From NCBI GenBank assembly GCA_018350325.1, contig JAEVLN010000002.1:5005456-5069455 (forward strand): DNA of 64,000 nucleotides. Direction: 5' to 3'. The notes beneath the pieces are model-generated. The model did no database searches. It was not told the DNA's origin and worked only from the letters and a program-made list of their open reading frames with translations. The DNA comes from Globodera rostochiensis. Its lineage: Eukaryota > Nematoda > Chromadorea > Rhabditida > Heteroderidae. Positions 23,522-34,900 of the stretch are shown one piece after another. A program made the position numbers and the translations under genes. Within the stretch, counting starts at the first letter, position 1. Each line of letters begins with the position of its first letter.

Positions 23522-25435
23522 AAATTAACTTCATAAAATATTAATTGCTTTTTTAATTCTCTTTTTTTTTGGCCTCCGCGGATTTTGAACATGACTATTT
23601 TTAATATTTTGATTTTGCTAGCATTTTATTAAATTATTATATTCCTAATACATCAATTTTTAATAACACTGATCGAAAATGGCTGAAATTGCTAACACCG
23701 ATTTTAAAAAAATATTTTTTTGCAATACTTTTAAAATTAGGTATTCCAAATGATTTTGTCGATTTAAATTGATATTTTTTAACCAAACCAATATATTAAT
23801 CGATGCTGCGATTCAAGTGTACCGAGAGTGCCATTGAATGATCACGTTTCGTTATATATATAAAACTTTAATGTTAAAGAAAATAAAATAATTTTTCATA
23901 TAAGTATGTTCAATTGCATCTGTTTGCTTAATACATCTTTTTCTATATTTGGTTGTATTATTATTTTTGTTGTTTTTAATTTTACAAAATATTATATTTT
24001 CTACAAATGAATTTCTTTTATTTGCATACTTTAATACAGAAATAAATCACAATCATCGTGTATAATTTACGCATTCATATAAAATAATAAAATTTATAAA
24101 TGATAGAGGATTCGCACATATTAACAAAATAAATTATCACAGCTTCGATTCTGCTTATTAATTGGGTTTTATCTTTTTTTTGTGCACAGCGTCAGGCAAA
24201 TCTCACATTTCATATAAACAAAAAGGTTTCATGAAATTAAATTTTTGCGTCATGCCTCCTCCCAAGAGTTCAAAAGATTATATCAAAAAATAACGTGAAT
24301 AGCAACGATGTATTTATTTTTATATCAAGGTGTATGACAATTATTAATTAAATAACTGATGTTTTTTACGTTGTTATTTGTTTTTATTTATTTCAATTTT
24401 AAAAATACTTATTTTGAAAACTATTTTTTGGTTAAAAAATCAATTCAAATAAAAATTTTAATTTAACTATTCTTTAAGGTTGAAATCATGTATATATTTA
24501 AATATTCAAGTGACGCAAATTCTGTTGTGTTTAATTTTTTAAGGCTTTTCCATTATTAATTTTAATCGAGTGCTTTCTCAGCATTGTTCAAAATGAGATT
24601 GTTAATTAATAAATCTTCAATATAATAAATTTACATTGTTTCTTGTGCACATTTAATTTATTCAGTTCTTGGTCGTTATTTTGTTTAATATTTAACATTT
24701 TTTACGACTTTTACACTTCATAACTGTTGGGGGGTTTTTTGGCAACTGTTTCATATTATAAATGGAATGCATGTTTTAGCTTCAGTAAAGATGTTTTTTA
24801 AATTTAAAATGATTTTAAGTAGCATCTTTAATTTCTATCCAATACTATAATCGTATTAAATATAGGTAAAATTGGGTTTGTAATAATAGAATTTTAATCA
24901 TATATTATTTATTATTTCGTGAGTTTTCCAAAAGACCGAAAAGACATCACTAAATAAGAAGAAAAACTCGCATTAAAATATTATGAATAATTCTAAAACA
25001 AAATGATTTAAATTCGAATTACACAAAAAAATAACAAAAATTTCGACTATACAAAAATTTAATAAAATGTTTGAAAACAAATTCGAATTGTAACAAAATT
25101 AAAGAATTTTGCTTCCAGATAAGAGTTTTGTGAAGGTTGATTATTTTATGAATGAGTGAAGAATGGGCGAATTTTGGAATGGTCGCCAACCATCGATAAA
25201 AATGAATGAATGAATGAATGGTGGTTGTGCGGAGAAAGGTCAGTGCCCAGTGCAAATTGAAGGATGAGAAAGATACATGGTGAGAGCAGAGAAATAGGGA
25301 GAAGAGAAAGCAAAATAAAGCTGTGTGCAGAGAAAGAGAGAAAACAAAGAAGTGATGAGAGGAGGGGGAGACAAAGCAAAATGATGAGAGCGGAGAAGAG
25401 AGGGGGAGGGGGGAGGGTGAGAGAACCATTATGAT

Positions 25436-25992
25436 CAGGGTTCCCAGATCTGAGGTTTTAGCCTCATTTTGTGGTTTTTTGATAGTCCGATGAGGCTAAT
25501 TTTTTAAAATGAGGTTTAGCCTCATTTTGTGGTTTTTTGGAGTTTGATGAGGTTTTTTGAGACTTTTTGTGTGTTTTGAGGATTTTAGTGCGTTTTTTTT
25601 GAGAATTTCACTGGTAGAATGCAAATCTTCTAATTTGAATATTTGGCTTAATGTTTTTCCGTTTTTTTCTGTGTATTTTTGCGTGTTCCGGTTTGAAATA
25701 ATTAGAAATTTTCTTAATAAAAAAACTCGTTGTCAATTTTTTTTTAAAGCAAAAAAGCATCACATCTTCTGAAAATTTAGTTGCAATCTTTTAACAAATC
25801 GAGTAAAAAATGCGAAAAATTTTCTCGGCGGCGCCTATCGGCACCGCCGACCCCCCCCCCCCACTAAAAAAAGTATTTTGGGAAAACGCGCGCAAAAAAA
25901 CATGATTTTAGCAAAATGAGGTTTTTTGGTCCCAAATGAGGCTTTTTTGCCTGCCAAATGAGGCTTTTAAAAATTTTCTTCTGGAAACCCTG
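25436..25992. mobile_element. hAT-type non-autonomous element, 557 bp
   Basis: Ends cagggttcccag and ctggaaaccctg form inverted repeats, flanked by the 8-bp duplication ATTATGAT at 25428-25435 and 25993-26000. The interior repeats gaggtttagcctcat units and holds the ggcgcc module at 25826-25850. It inserted into the foldback element around it. Confidence 0.85.
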
Positions 25993-26126
25993 ATTATGAT
26001 GGAGTCAAATTTTGCAGTTTATGATTTTCTTTTTGATTAATTCATTTTGCAAAACATTTTTTTTAAGATGCGGGATTCCATTTACCGGAGGGTTTTTTGG
26101 CGTCCTGTTACATCCCTAGTGACGAT

Positions 26127-26383
26127 CAGGGATGGGCGGAATCTATTTTGAAGTTGAAAAACGCGCCAGAATAAATATTCATTGGCGTCCAATAATTTGA
26201 GTCCCGACCCCTAGTTTTAAAATGTAACAAATATTTAAAATCGTTACTTTATGAATAATTGTAAAATAAGCGTCGACTTAGATGTTCTCGATTCACTAAT
26301 GTCGGGACTCAAATTATTGACGCCAATGAATATTTTATTTATTCTGGCGCGTTTTTCACTTCAAAATAGATTCCGCCCATCCC
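26127..26383. mobile_element. Foldback MITE with gggatgggcgg ends
   Basis: About 90 bases at each end pair (gggatgggcggaatctatt at left, complementary at right), including cgcgccagaataaat and gactcaaattatt. The left end cagggatgggcgg is the same terminus as the element at 55918. No target duplication is visible; the right end seems altered where it meets the outer element. Confidence 0.65.
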
Positions 26384-27674
26384 GCTCCAATTAATGGTTT
26401 TCTCGCGCTTCCTTTTCTCTGCCCACAATTTTGCTTTCTTTTCTCTATTTCTCTGCTCACCTTTTTTGCTTTTATCTCTATTTTCATCATTGTGCTCCCC
26501 CCCCCACTCTTCTCCGTCATCATTTTGCTTTCTCTTCTCCCTCTTTCTCTGCTCTCCATGAATCTTTCTCATCCTTCAATTTGCACTGGGCACTGACCTT
26601 TCTCCGCACAACCCCGATTCATTCATTTTTATCGAATGGTTGGCGGACCATTCACTAAATGAACCAAAAAAGGCGAAAAAATGTTAGCGCAAAAAACTTA
26701 TTTGTTGTTATTTTATTTTCAAATTGCAACACCAAAGGAATTAAAAAATTCTCACCGCCGACCCCCCCCCCTCATCACCACAATGTCCTCCTTTACAAAA
26801 TTTTGTTCCCGAAAGTCGTTTTTTGATAGGATAACCCAAAATAAAAACTTGAAAAACAACTCATTCATTTAAATCTATTAAGCTTCGATAAAATAAAATA
26901 TGTTGCCCAAAAATTATAAATAAAAACTTGAAATGGACCCCTAAAGATTAATTTTTCCAAAAATATTCTCCCAATAATCGGCCTTTTGTGAAGAAAAAAA
27001 TACTAAAATCAAAATTGAATTCAATAAAAATAAGATCGTTAAAAATTCTGTTTTTGACAAAAAGTATTTCTAAAACCAAATTTTTAAAATTTCAACACTT
27101 TAAAATAAACTGATGCAGTAAAAACAAAAATCTCAGTCTAAAAAATATGAGATTTAATTGAACACCTTAAGATCATAATTTTTATCTTGCCCAAAAATAC
27201 ACCCCTAAAGATCGATATTTGCAAATGTTTTTTTTTTAATTTTTATTTTGTTACATCTTTTTTTCGTTTCATTGTTTCGTTTTCGAAAATGAAAAATGAT
27301 GGATGGCATATAAATTCAGTGGCATAATCAAATTAATATAGGTTCGAACAGGATTTCTGCACATTTAGACAATTACAATACAAATAAGGACACTCTTTAT
27401 ATTAAAATTAATTTTTTTAAAAAAGTTAACAAAGCATCTTCAAAAATTGGATGTAATAATTAAATAGAAAATTAAAAATAATTTAACCATCAACTAAATA
27501 AAGAAATAAATGTAAAATTTTTTACACATAACAAATTCTACTAAAATTAAAATCAAAAATAAAGATAATGCTAAAAACTTTGCTATGTAAATGAATAAAC
27601 CATTTCAACTTTCAGGAGTACTTCGCAAATATACACGCTGATTACTTTGCGGTCTTTTGCATTGAGTATCATTT

Positions 27675-27712
27675 TCACGCCAAAACGGGTGGTGACTTCG
27701 CCACTCTCATTC
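27675..27712 (-). CDS. Terminal exon of the 27.7-31.3 kb - strand chain
   Basis: The acceptor gcgatttttag precedes, in the phase left by the exon at 27882, Met-Arg-Val-Ala-Lys-Ser-Pro-Pro-Val-Leu-Ala-stop. A different frame stays open to a TAG at 27583 (42 residues, Asn-Glu-Ser-Gly-Glu-Val-Thr-Thr-Arg-Phe-Gly), so the true end may be 27583. I prefer the frame that fits the phase chain. Confidence 0.4.
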
Positions 27713-27881
27713 CTAAAAATCGCTAACTAACTAACTAACAATGAATACATTTAATAACAAATAATTAATAAATAAAAAATAATTCAAACTTTATAAATAA
27801 ATAAAATGAAGCTCTAATTATATCGGTTAGACTAAAATAACTCAAAAAAATATTTTTTATTACTGGACGGGTGTTAGTTAC

Positions 27882-27977
27882 CCTGTGATGCAAAGTCCGT
27901 GGCGTGGATCGTTGCTATAATATCTTCAAAAAAAATTATATATTGCTGGTTTTGCACAAAGCCCATACAAATTCGGA
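27882..27977 (-). CDS. Internal exon, 31 codons
   Basis: The acceptor tcgtcgactgcag and a good donor AGG|GTAACT bound 96 bases. Only one frame is open: two leading bases, Arg-Ile-Cys-Met-Gly-Phe-Val-Gln-Asn-Gln-Gln-Tyr, then Phe-Phe-Glu-Asp-Ile-Ile, ending Phe-Ala-Ser-Gln plus one base. It joins both neighbours in phase. The amphipathic second half could be helical. Product unknown. Confidence 0.5.
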
Positions 27978-28480
27978 CTGCAGTCGACGAAGCCGGGCAT
28001 GCGTGTTTATAAATTTTAAAACTAAGTTCAAAACGCAAATAAATTTAAATATAAAAAGCCATGAAATAAACTTTGTTAATAAAATAAAATCTACAAATTA
28101 AAAAGCTCTAAAATCGTTACAGAAAGGGAAATAACTAAAATAATAAACACGAGATCTTACTAAATGAAATTATACGCAGTTTCTTAAATCTCTGCCAGAA
28201 GTAAACAATCCAAATATGAAATAATAAAAATATGGACCAAAACTATGCTATTGAAACTTCTTTTGCCACCACATATTGAAAGTATATTTCCTATTTAATT
28301 TTCGTAACTTAAAATAATTAATATCAAAATGTCGGCGGTCAGTAGGATTAGTTCAACAAGTTTTTGTCAAAAGAGAAACGAGATTTGTTGATCCTTTAGA
28401 TGCTGACAAATGAAAAAGGTCACGTATGAGATAATGTCCACGGGCAAAAAAAACATGGGGTTCGTACACCCACATCTTAC

Positions 28481-28515
28481 GGAGACGTACTATACCGTTG
28501 CCCCTAATATTGCGA
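28481..28515 (-). CDS. Internal micro-exon, 35 bases
   Basis: The acceptor tttattgacag and consensus donor GTAAGA bound a single open frame: one leading base, Arg-Asn-Ile-Arg-Gly-Asn-Gly-Ile-Val-Arg-Leu and one trailing base. Without the splice the frame runs on to TGA at 28353, so a terminal-exon reading is possible, but the donor is strong and the next exon fits in phase. Confidence 0.5.
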
Positions 28516-28872
28516 CTGTCAATAAATAAATAATGCCTACAAACTTTAAAACATCAAAAAATTTAAATAATTTGAACAATTCTGCACAAAAAATTGGTCT
28601 TAACATATTCTGTGAAAAAAAACGTTTTAAAATTATTAAACTCATTTCTCAAACCAGTACATAAAGTTTATGATTTTTCGTTTAAAAATGAATATGCTTT
28701 AAAGCAAAAAAGTTAAAATGATTAAATTTAGCCAAAATATAATTAACGTTGTAAAAAATATATTTTATAATAGAAAAAGATAGTTTAATTTCCGTCAAGT
28801 GGTTCAAATAACTGCACGACAACATGCGAAAAACATACGCGTTAATCGCAATTAGTAACCAAAGAATGCTAC

Positions 28873-28894
28873 GGTAGTTTTACACAAAAGAACT
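28873..28894 (-). CDS. Candidate 22-base micro-exon
   Basis: The acceptor ctagtgctgcag and donor ACC|GTAGCA enclose two leading bases, Phe-Phe-Cys-Val-Lys-Leu and two trailing bases. These join the 35-base exon as Pro. The phase agrees on both sides. Confidence 0.4.
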
Positions 28895-29087
28895 CTGCAG
28901 CACTAGCAGACAGAGTAAGGGCGTTTGAATTCATCAATAAATGTATTAAATTTTACAATAAATACAAAGGCAGAATAAAAAAATAGTACAAAAATTCTTT
29001 GAAGGCAAGAAAAAATAAATAAAATAATTATTACTTAGCATAATTAAATCAAAAAAACTATCTGGAGCCGTATGCAAACAGGTGAAC

Positions 29088-29170
29088 CCATTATCGTTTC
29101 GCCGCCATATGAAACAGCGATGTGGGCCAACAACTCGCTCACTGTGTAGCCCCTCTCAATAGGGCGCCAC
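29088..29170 (-). CDS. Internal exon, 83 bases, with a duplicate at 30453
   Basis: Read with one leading base the frame contains Arg-Gly-Tyr-Thr-Val-Ser-Glu-Leu-Leu-Ala-His-Ile and ends Gly-Gly-Glu-Thr-Ile-Met plus one base at donor ATGG|GTTCAC. The acceptor gcgtaacgag is pyrimidine-poor; a later AG would shorten the exon in the same frame. The donor end and following intron are nearly identical to those of the exon at 30453. It joins 28873 in phase. Confidence 0.4.
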
Positions 29171-29959
29171 CTCGTTACGCCGAGTAGATCGGTTCATGGA
29201 TTTGAATATCGAATTATAAGTCTTTAAAAAGTTAAATTATAATATTTTAAAACAATCTTATACATCAAAAATTTGAACAATGCTCAAATACAAACAAAAT
29301 TAAAAAACAAATGCTAAGCAAAAGAAAATGCCGCTGTAATTTCAGAGTTCCAAAAAAATTTAAATTTCCAGAAAAACAAAATTGTCATTTTAACTATTTT
29401 AATAATATATTTGTTCTATGATTTTATATAACAAAAATCCTTAGACATCAAATATCAAATTGTAACAAATAATTATTGACAAACTCTAAATATCGACGTT
29501 TGCACGGAGTAAACAAAAAAATAACCTTATTTATTGTTTTAAAAAAGAATAAGATAAAAAGATCTTAAAGCAAAAAATCAGAAAATAAATACTTTAACAA
29601 TTAACAATAAATAACAAGTCTGTACGGAGTCTTATTAATAAACACACATTTCTTACTGACCAAAAAAATGCTTTTAAAATACAGTTTATTAATAAAATTA
29701 TCAAAAAAGATGTTATAAGATAGTCAAAGAAATTCAACAAAAAAACCCCAGGAAAATGTGAAAGAAATAAATAACGAAATTGATTTTGATCTATTTCTTT
29801 AAATAAACAATATTACAGATTCATATAGAAATAACCATAAATTGATAAATAACGTTTAAAACTAAAATATATAGTCTGGCTTAGTTTGCATAACAGAACA
29901 TCACCAACAAAAACAAATACTTCAATAAAATTATAAAACCTGTCACATTTGCGAAGAAC

Positions 29960-29990
29960 CATTTGAATTCTTCATAGTGGAATGGGAGTG
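29960..29990 (-). CDS. Candidate 31-base micro-exon
   Basis: The acceptor attgagctgcag and donor AATG|GTTCTT bound two leading bases, Leu-Pro-Phe-His-Tyr-Glu-Glu-Phe-Lys and two trailing bases. The remainder makes Trp with the exon at 29088. A further donor 15 bases on would extend it. Confidence 0.4.
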
Positions 29991-30452
29991 CTGCAGCTCA
30001 ATTTTAGGTGGGGAATGGGACGAGGATCGGCACGAGCAAAATTTAAAAAGTTTAATTTAAAACGCTATTACCATAAATATCTTTTTTTAAAATTTACATA
30101 CAAAAATATTGGTATCCAATATTATAATCTAATTTACATATTGAAATATTGAACCCTTTTCAATGAGTAGTCTTAATTTTTCAATGCGTATTTTGAGCAT
30201 TTCAAGCTAAAATTTCATAAATACGGAATTTTTATTATTATCAGAAACTTCTTTTTTTATATTTGAAAATGGTATGATTAAAGTTGTATTAAATTTTACA
30301 ATAAATACAAATGCAGAATAAAAAAATAGTACAAAAATTCTTTGGTGGCAAAAAAATAAATAAAATAATTATTACAATCTCAAAATCTTTAAAATTTAAC
30401 AAATCTAATTAAATCAAAAAAACTATCTGGAGCCGTATGCAAACAGGTGAAC

Positions 30453-30499
30453 CCATTATCGTGCCTCTTAAGGGAGCGGTACGCCAGGCGCAATACCAT
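30453..30499 (-). CDS. Internal exon, 47 bases, paralogue of 29088-29170
   Basis: An excellent acceptor (gattgctttccatttcttcgcaag spans 30500-30523) precedes one leading base, Trp-Tyr-Cys-Ala-Trp-Arg-Thr-Ala-Pro-Leu-Arg-Gly-Thr-Ile-Met and one trailing base at donor ATGG|GTTCAC. The last four residues and at least 45 bases of the following intron match the 29088 exon, and both copies use the same phase. It joins 29960 in phase. Confidence 0.5.
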
Positions 30500-31206
30500 C
30501 TTGCGAAGAAATGGAAAGCAATCGAAGCCGCGCCGCCTTGGGTGCAATTACATAAAAAAAGATAAAATAAGAAATGTTTAAAAACATAAAATAAAATTGT
30601 CCAGATTCGTAAGTATTTTTTCCACTACAAAATATGCTATTTCCTCGATAAAAAAGAATAAATAAAACAGAATCGGCTGCGTATAACAAGAATATTAAAA
30701 TCAAAAAAAAGTTACGATGATTTGTTTAAATACAATCAGTTAAATTCCGCCACATGAAAAAAAACTTAAATGAATTTTCTTCGCGCGATGTCATTTTTTT
30801 AATTAAGAGAAAATTTATTAAAGCTAATACAATGACAATATCAAGGCGGAGGCGTCCTGTTTTCGACTGGAGTCCGACAACTTGTTCGACCCGGACACCA
30901 AATACACAGTTTAATAAACATTTATATTTAAAATTAATAACTGTTACAATAAATAATAAAAAATAAAAATTTAAAGATAGTGATTTCCAAATTCTTTAGG
31001 TTTAAAAATTTAATTGATTCAAATTGAAACAACAAACTAGAAAATTAAATTCATTAATTAAAAAAAAAAAATTCTTTTGCGTAAAAAAACAGAAGTCAGA
31101 AAACAGAATTTTTAGCAAAAAAACTAGAACCACGGTACCGTCTTTTGTGGACCTAAAATACTCAGAAAGTTAGAATAAGATTTTAAGGTGAAGTCGAAGT
31201 TCCCAC

Positions 31207-31255
31207 GGCCTGGGGAAGCGGTGGTACATATGCCCATGCGGATAGCAAAGACGTT
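31207..31255 (-). CDS. Internal exon, 49 bases
   Basis: The acceptor ggttttgtcttttag is strong and the donor is GCC|GTGGGA. In the phase set by its neighbours it reads Arg-Leu-Cys-Tyr-Pro-His-Gly-His-Met-Tyr-His-Arg-Phe-Pro-Arg with two bases on each side. With the next exon this gives a Cys-Tyr ... Tyr-Cys pattern. An earlier donor (CATAT|GTACCA) is phase-compatible too. Confidence 0.45.
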
Positions 31256-31312
31256 CTAAAAGACAAAACCCCGGAAATTATTCTGATAACAGAAAAAAAT
31301 ATGATAAACTAC

Positions 31313-31349
31313 CGGTTGTTGTGACTGTTCGGGGGACAATTTCCTCTTC
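31313..31349 (-). CDS. Candidate 37-base micro-exon
   Basis: An AG at tgaatctaag and donor ACCG|GTAGTT bound phase-0 codons Glu-Glu-Glu-Ile-Val-Pro-Arg-Thr-Val-Thr-Thr-Thr plus one base, which joins the exon at 31207 as Glu. It is the most upstream exon in the continuous phase chain. Confidence 0.45.
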
Positions 31350-31462
31350 CTTAGATTCACAGTATAACTTTTTGAAGTGTACGATTTCTAGTCAGAAAAA
31401 ATATTTAGGTGTCTAATAATATATTTTACACATCAAAGTCTGATCCGTTTTTTATAACATAC

Positions 31463-31493
31463 AAGCATACTTCCCTGGCGAAATCCTTCAATT
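31463..31493 (-). CDS. Candidate micro-exon duplicated at 38.2 kb
   Basis: The acceptor tttataaattag precedes aattgaaggatttcgccagg and the exon runs to a donor CTT|GTATGT, or to an earlier GAA|GTATGC. The core gaaggatttcgccaggg, continuing through agtatg, is identical at 38188-38215. Frame undecided. Confidence 0.4.
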
Positions 31494-31880
31494 CTAATTT
31501 ATAAACAAAAGTTTAAAAAAAATCGCTTCGAAGAGATGAACAAAAAAAAACGATTTTAAATTAAGAAATAATATTTTTCCACATTTATTTTATTTTCAAT
31601 ACAATGGAAAAAGACACTTATTATAGCTTTCAATTCTTGCATTCATCAAAGTAACCGACAAGTTTCTTAATCAAAATAAAGTGTGTTAAATACCAACCGC
31701 TGACTTATGACTGGCACGACGTCGAAGACCCACTATTTATTAATTTGCCCAATTAATATTAATGCTAAAAAATTTAATGGTAATTTAAAAAAAACCTTTG
31801 ACACCTAATTTTTAAACATACCTAAATATTTTGATAAATTATGAACTGATTATTATTTACTAATTATCTTCTTCTCGAAC

Positions 31881-31918
31881 CTTGCACCAACAAGACCGCA
31901 CATCGAATGAGTGACAAG
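31881..31918 (-). CDS. Candidate 38-base micro-exon
   Basis: The acceptor gctttttgcag and donor CAAG|GTTCGA enclose an island open in all three frames: Cys-His-Ser-Phe-Asp-Val-Arg-Ser-Cys-Trp-Cys-Lys, or Leu-Val-Thr-His-Ser-Met-Cys-Gly. Frame undecided. Confidence 0.35.
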
Positions 31919-34900
31919 CTGCAAAAAGCGATATAGATCGGACAAATAATAAATAGTTAATATAAGCAATATTTGGAGCAATGTTTAATTCGCCTTTTAC
32001 ACTCACTCAGGAGCAAGTGGAAAAACGCAATGACTGCTGAAACTTTTGCGGAATTGTTACGAAAGTGATAAAATCAGCAACTGAACAAAAAATGATAGTA
32101 ATAAAGAATTAGATTTTCGGCCACTCACCAAAAATATTCTCTATGCCATAAATCAATTTGTATTTAAAACATCCTAATATTTAGACAAAACTGTAAAGAG
32201 AAACAATGGAGGATTAACAATTACAACTAGTAAATTGAAACATAAGAATAAACAAAAATAAATGAATCAATACAAAAATAATTTTACAAAATTTAAAAAA
32301 TTTAATTTAAATATCAGAAGTTACTAAATTAGAATGAATTGGAAACCCTTTTTGATTAAAATTAATAGGAAAAACCAAAAAAAGATTATGTAGCATGAAA
32401 ATATTACCTATTATGAATTTTAAAAAATGGTCAAGGCCTGACGTACGTTCATTTGTCTAATAAACATTTGGGATTCTATCATTTAACGAAAAATTATCTA
32501 AAATATTTGACTAAATGTAGCGATTTTGAGAGTCTGAAATCCATAAAACAAAAGCGTAATAAACTGAAAAAATAACATTAAATTTTATTTTGACAATTTC
32601 TGATTATGAACAAATAAAGCAAATTGTTGCGTGACATAAACGAATGAAATGTAATAAAAATAATATGAAAATTATAGATAAAATAATAGACCATTTAAAC
32701 CGGGTGGAGCAAATGCGACTTTTGCGAAAAATAACCGCAAGAATTATTAAACAATGATAATTTTTAAAAAACTACAGAATGTCTAATGATTTACCTATTG
32801 GATTAAAAACTTTTATGCAAAAATAAATAAAAAGCGTGACCAGAAGTTCATCTGGAGTTTAAGATATTTATATTCTTATTTAAATAATAAGCTCACAACG
32901 AATAAACTCGGATTAGAACAGCCGTTTCACGCCAAATTATTATAAATTAATTAATTATAATAAATTTTAAAATAAATAATACAAATGTAAATAATGTTTC
33001 CACTATAGTAAAATATTACCTTGATAAAGCAATATCCAAAGGACAATTTGTAAAAAAGGCATTTTAATACTAAAAAAAATAAATAATTTTGCTAATACGT
33101 CAAGCGATGCATCTACAAATAAAATAAAACCAGTCCAACACTTATTTAAATTAAAATTCTGCGTGACGTCACAGACAAGACTGATAAAGCGATTATAAAG
33201 AATCAAAAAATTGAGACTCTTTTGATTTTCACTTTAATATTAAATTTTTTTGATTAATGTTTCATCTAATGCCGGAATGTAATTTTGATTAAATTTGAAG
33301 GGGGAAAAAAGATTATCTAGCATGATAATTAGGGCTGCCAAAAATATGCAAATGCATATTTTTTTCCTGGATTCTACGTAGTCTAAATAGTAGGAAAAAC
33401 ATCTTCTTTTTTGAATTTGCGAACAAAAGTCGGGACTTTTATTTGCATATTTTTGCATATTTCCGACTTTTTGTGCATATTTGCATATTTTGGGTTTTTG
33501 TGCATATTTCGTGCATATTTCGCCATTTTTGATAAATTTTTCAGGTTTTCTGAGAAATTCGACAGTAAATATTTCCAATATGCCTAAAATTAAATCCAAA
33601 TCTGCATGGATGCGCGACTGGATTAACAGAATCGACGGAAAAACAACGTACACGACTGACGGAACAATAGTGTATTGTCAGCCTTGTCAACAACAGCAGA
33701 TGTGATTGCAAAATTCAAATATGCGCCAATTCAATCCTGCGAAGTGGAGAGATCTTTTTCGATTTACAAACATATTCTGGCAGATAACAGGATGAGCTTT
33801 ACGACAGAAAACCTTGAAAAATTTTTGATTTGCAATTGCAAAAACAACTGTTAAAATCTATGGAGAATAAATTTTTTTTTAACTACATTTTCACCCTAAA
33901 TTTTCAACTTTTTATGCATATTTGGTGCATATTTTGCGATTTTTATGCATATTTTATGCATATTTCACTGTTTTATTTGCATGTTTATGTGCATATTTTG
34001 GCCACTTTTTGTGCATATTTTTGGCAGCCCTAATGATAATATTACCAATTGTGAATTTATACCATCCAGGTGTGCATAGAATGCGTTTGAGAATAAAGGA
34101 TGACGTTTAACAACAAACCAATGTAGTAATATAAAAAAGTGAATTAAAATAAGCTGCATGCTTTTTCTAGCATCGTTCACTCCGTCGTATCTTCAATGTT
34201 TAACAAGGAAATAAAGGTTTAAAAATTAAAAAAAAAAAAATAAGAGTGTACAATATAACAAGCTGTTAGATTATAAATTATTACTATTTGTGCATTTCAG
34301 CAATTTAACTGATAAAACGCCGAAATCTCTCAGGCTTATATTGAATCAACTGAATTGGATGCTAAAATTAATAACATTTAAATATAAAGAATTAAATAAA
34401 TAAAATGTCAAGGCCTGCGCAAACGTTCATATGAAATTCATTTCTATGTGCATCAGAGATCGAGTTTACGAATCACTTTATGGTTGAGTTGCCGTTACTA
34501 GACCAAAATAAATTTATTAATTTGGATGTAATATGGTTTTATGAAAATTTTACCTAACAAATATTTGCACAAATATTTGTTTAAAATTATCGATAAAATT
34601 GGTTTAAGAATAAATGTTACACAAAGATTAAAACCACCTTAAAATTAATGGGCATTCAGATGTCAAACAACTTCATAAATTGCTTTCTGCTTTTGCCTTG
34701 TTAAAAACAAATTTAATTTATAAGTAATACTTCACACAACACGTTTAAATAATGTTGACGATTTGATTAAAGAATAATATAAAAAATTCAATTTAGCGTT
34801 GAATTGGCCGTGTGGGAAAATAAGTGAATTTCAAGAATCGCAGGCTATTTAAATTCATCGGAATACAGAAAAGCATGCTAAATCGATAGTAGAAAGCCTA

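Larger units (their letters stand above)
1..24900 (+). other. T-rich composition domain, inferred + strand genes
   Basis: The + strand is strongly T-rich apart from short islands and transposons. Candidate exons here carry splice signals on +, for example terminal exons at 479-639, 5996-6081 and 12986-13087. I infer that most of the domain is intron of + strand genes. The switch to A-rich sequence near 24,900 should mark a convergent end with the - gene that stops at 27,675. Stretches not listed separately hold only AT-rich intron-like sequence. Confidence 0.55.
25177..26654. mobile_element. Large foldback element hosting two insertions
   Basis: The arm 25177-25427 (gaatggtcgccaacc, gaaaggtcagtgcccagtgc, then purine-rich gaga tracts) is the reverse complement of 26400-26654. 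Between the arms lie the hAT element 25436-25992, a 130-bp spacer, and the foldback 26127-26383. The purine/pyrimidine-rich arms produce spurious open frames that I do not annotate. Confidence 0.7.

Noticed and set aside
25019..25429. 136-codon Ser/Leu/Phe-rich frame on -
   Set aside because: It follows the purine-rich arm of the foldback element; the inverted arm gives similar frames at 26339-26658.
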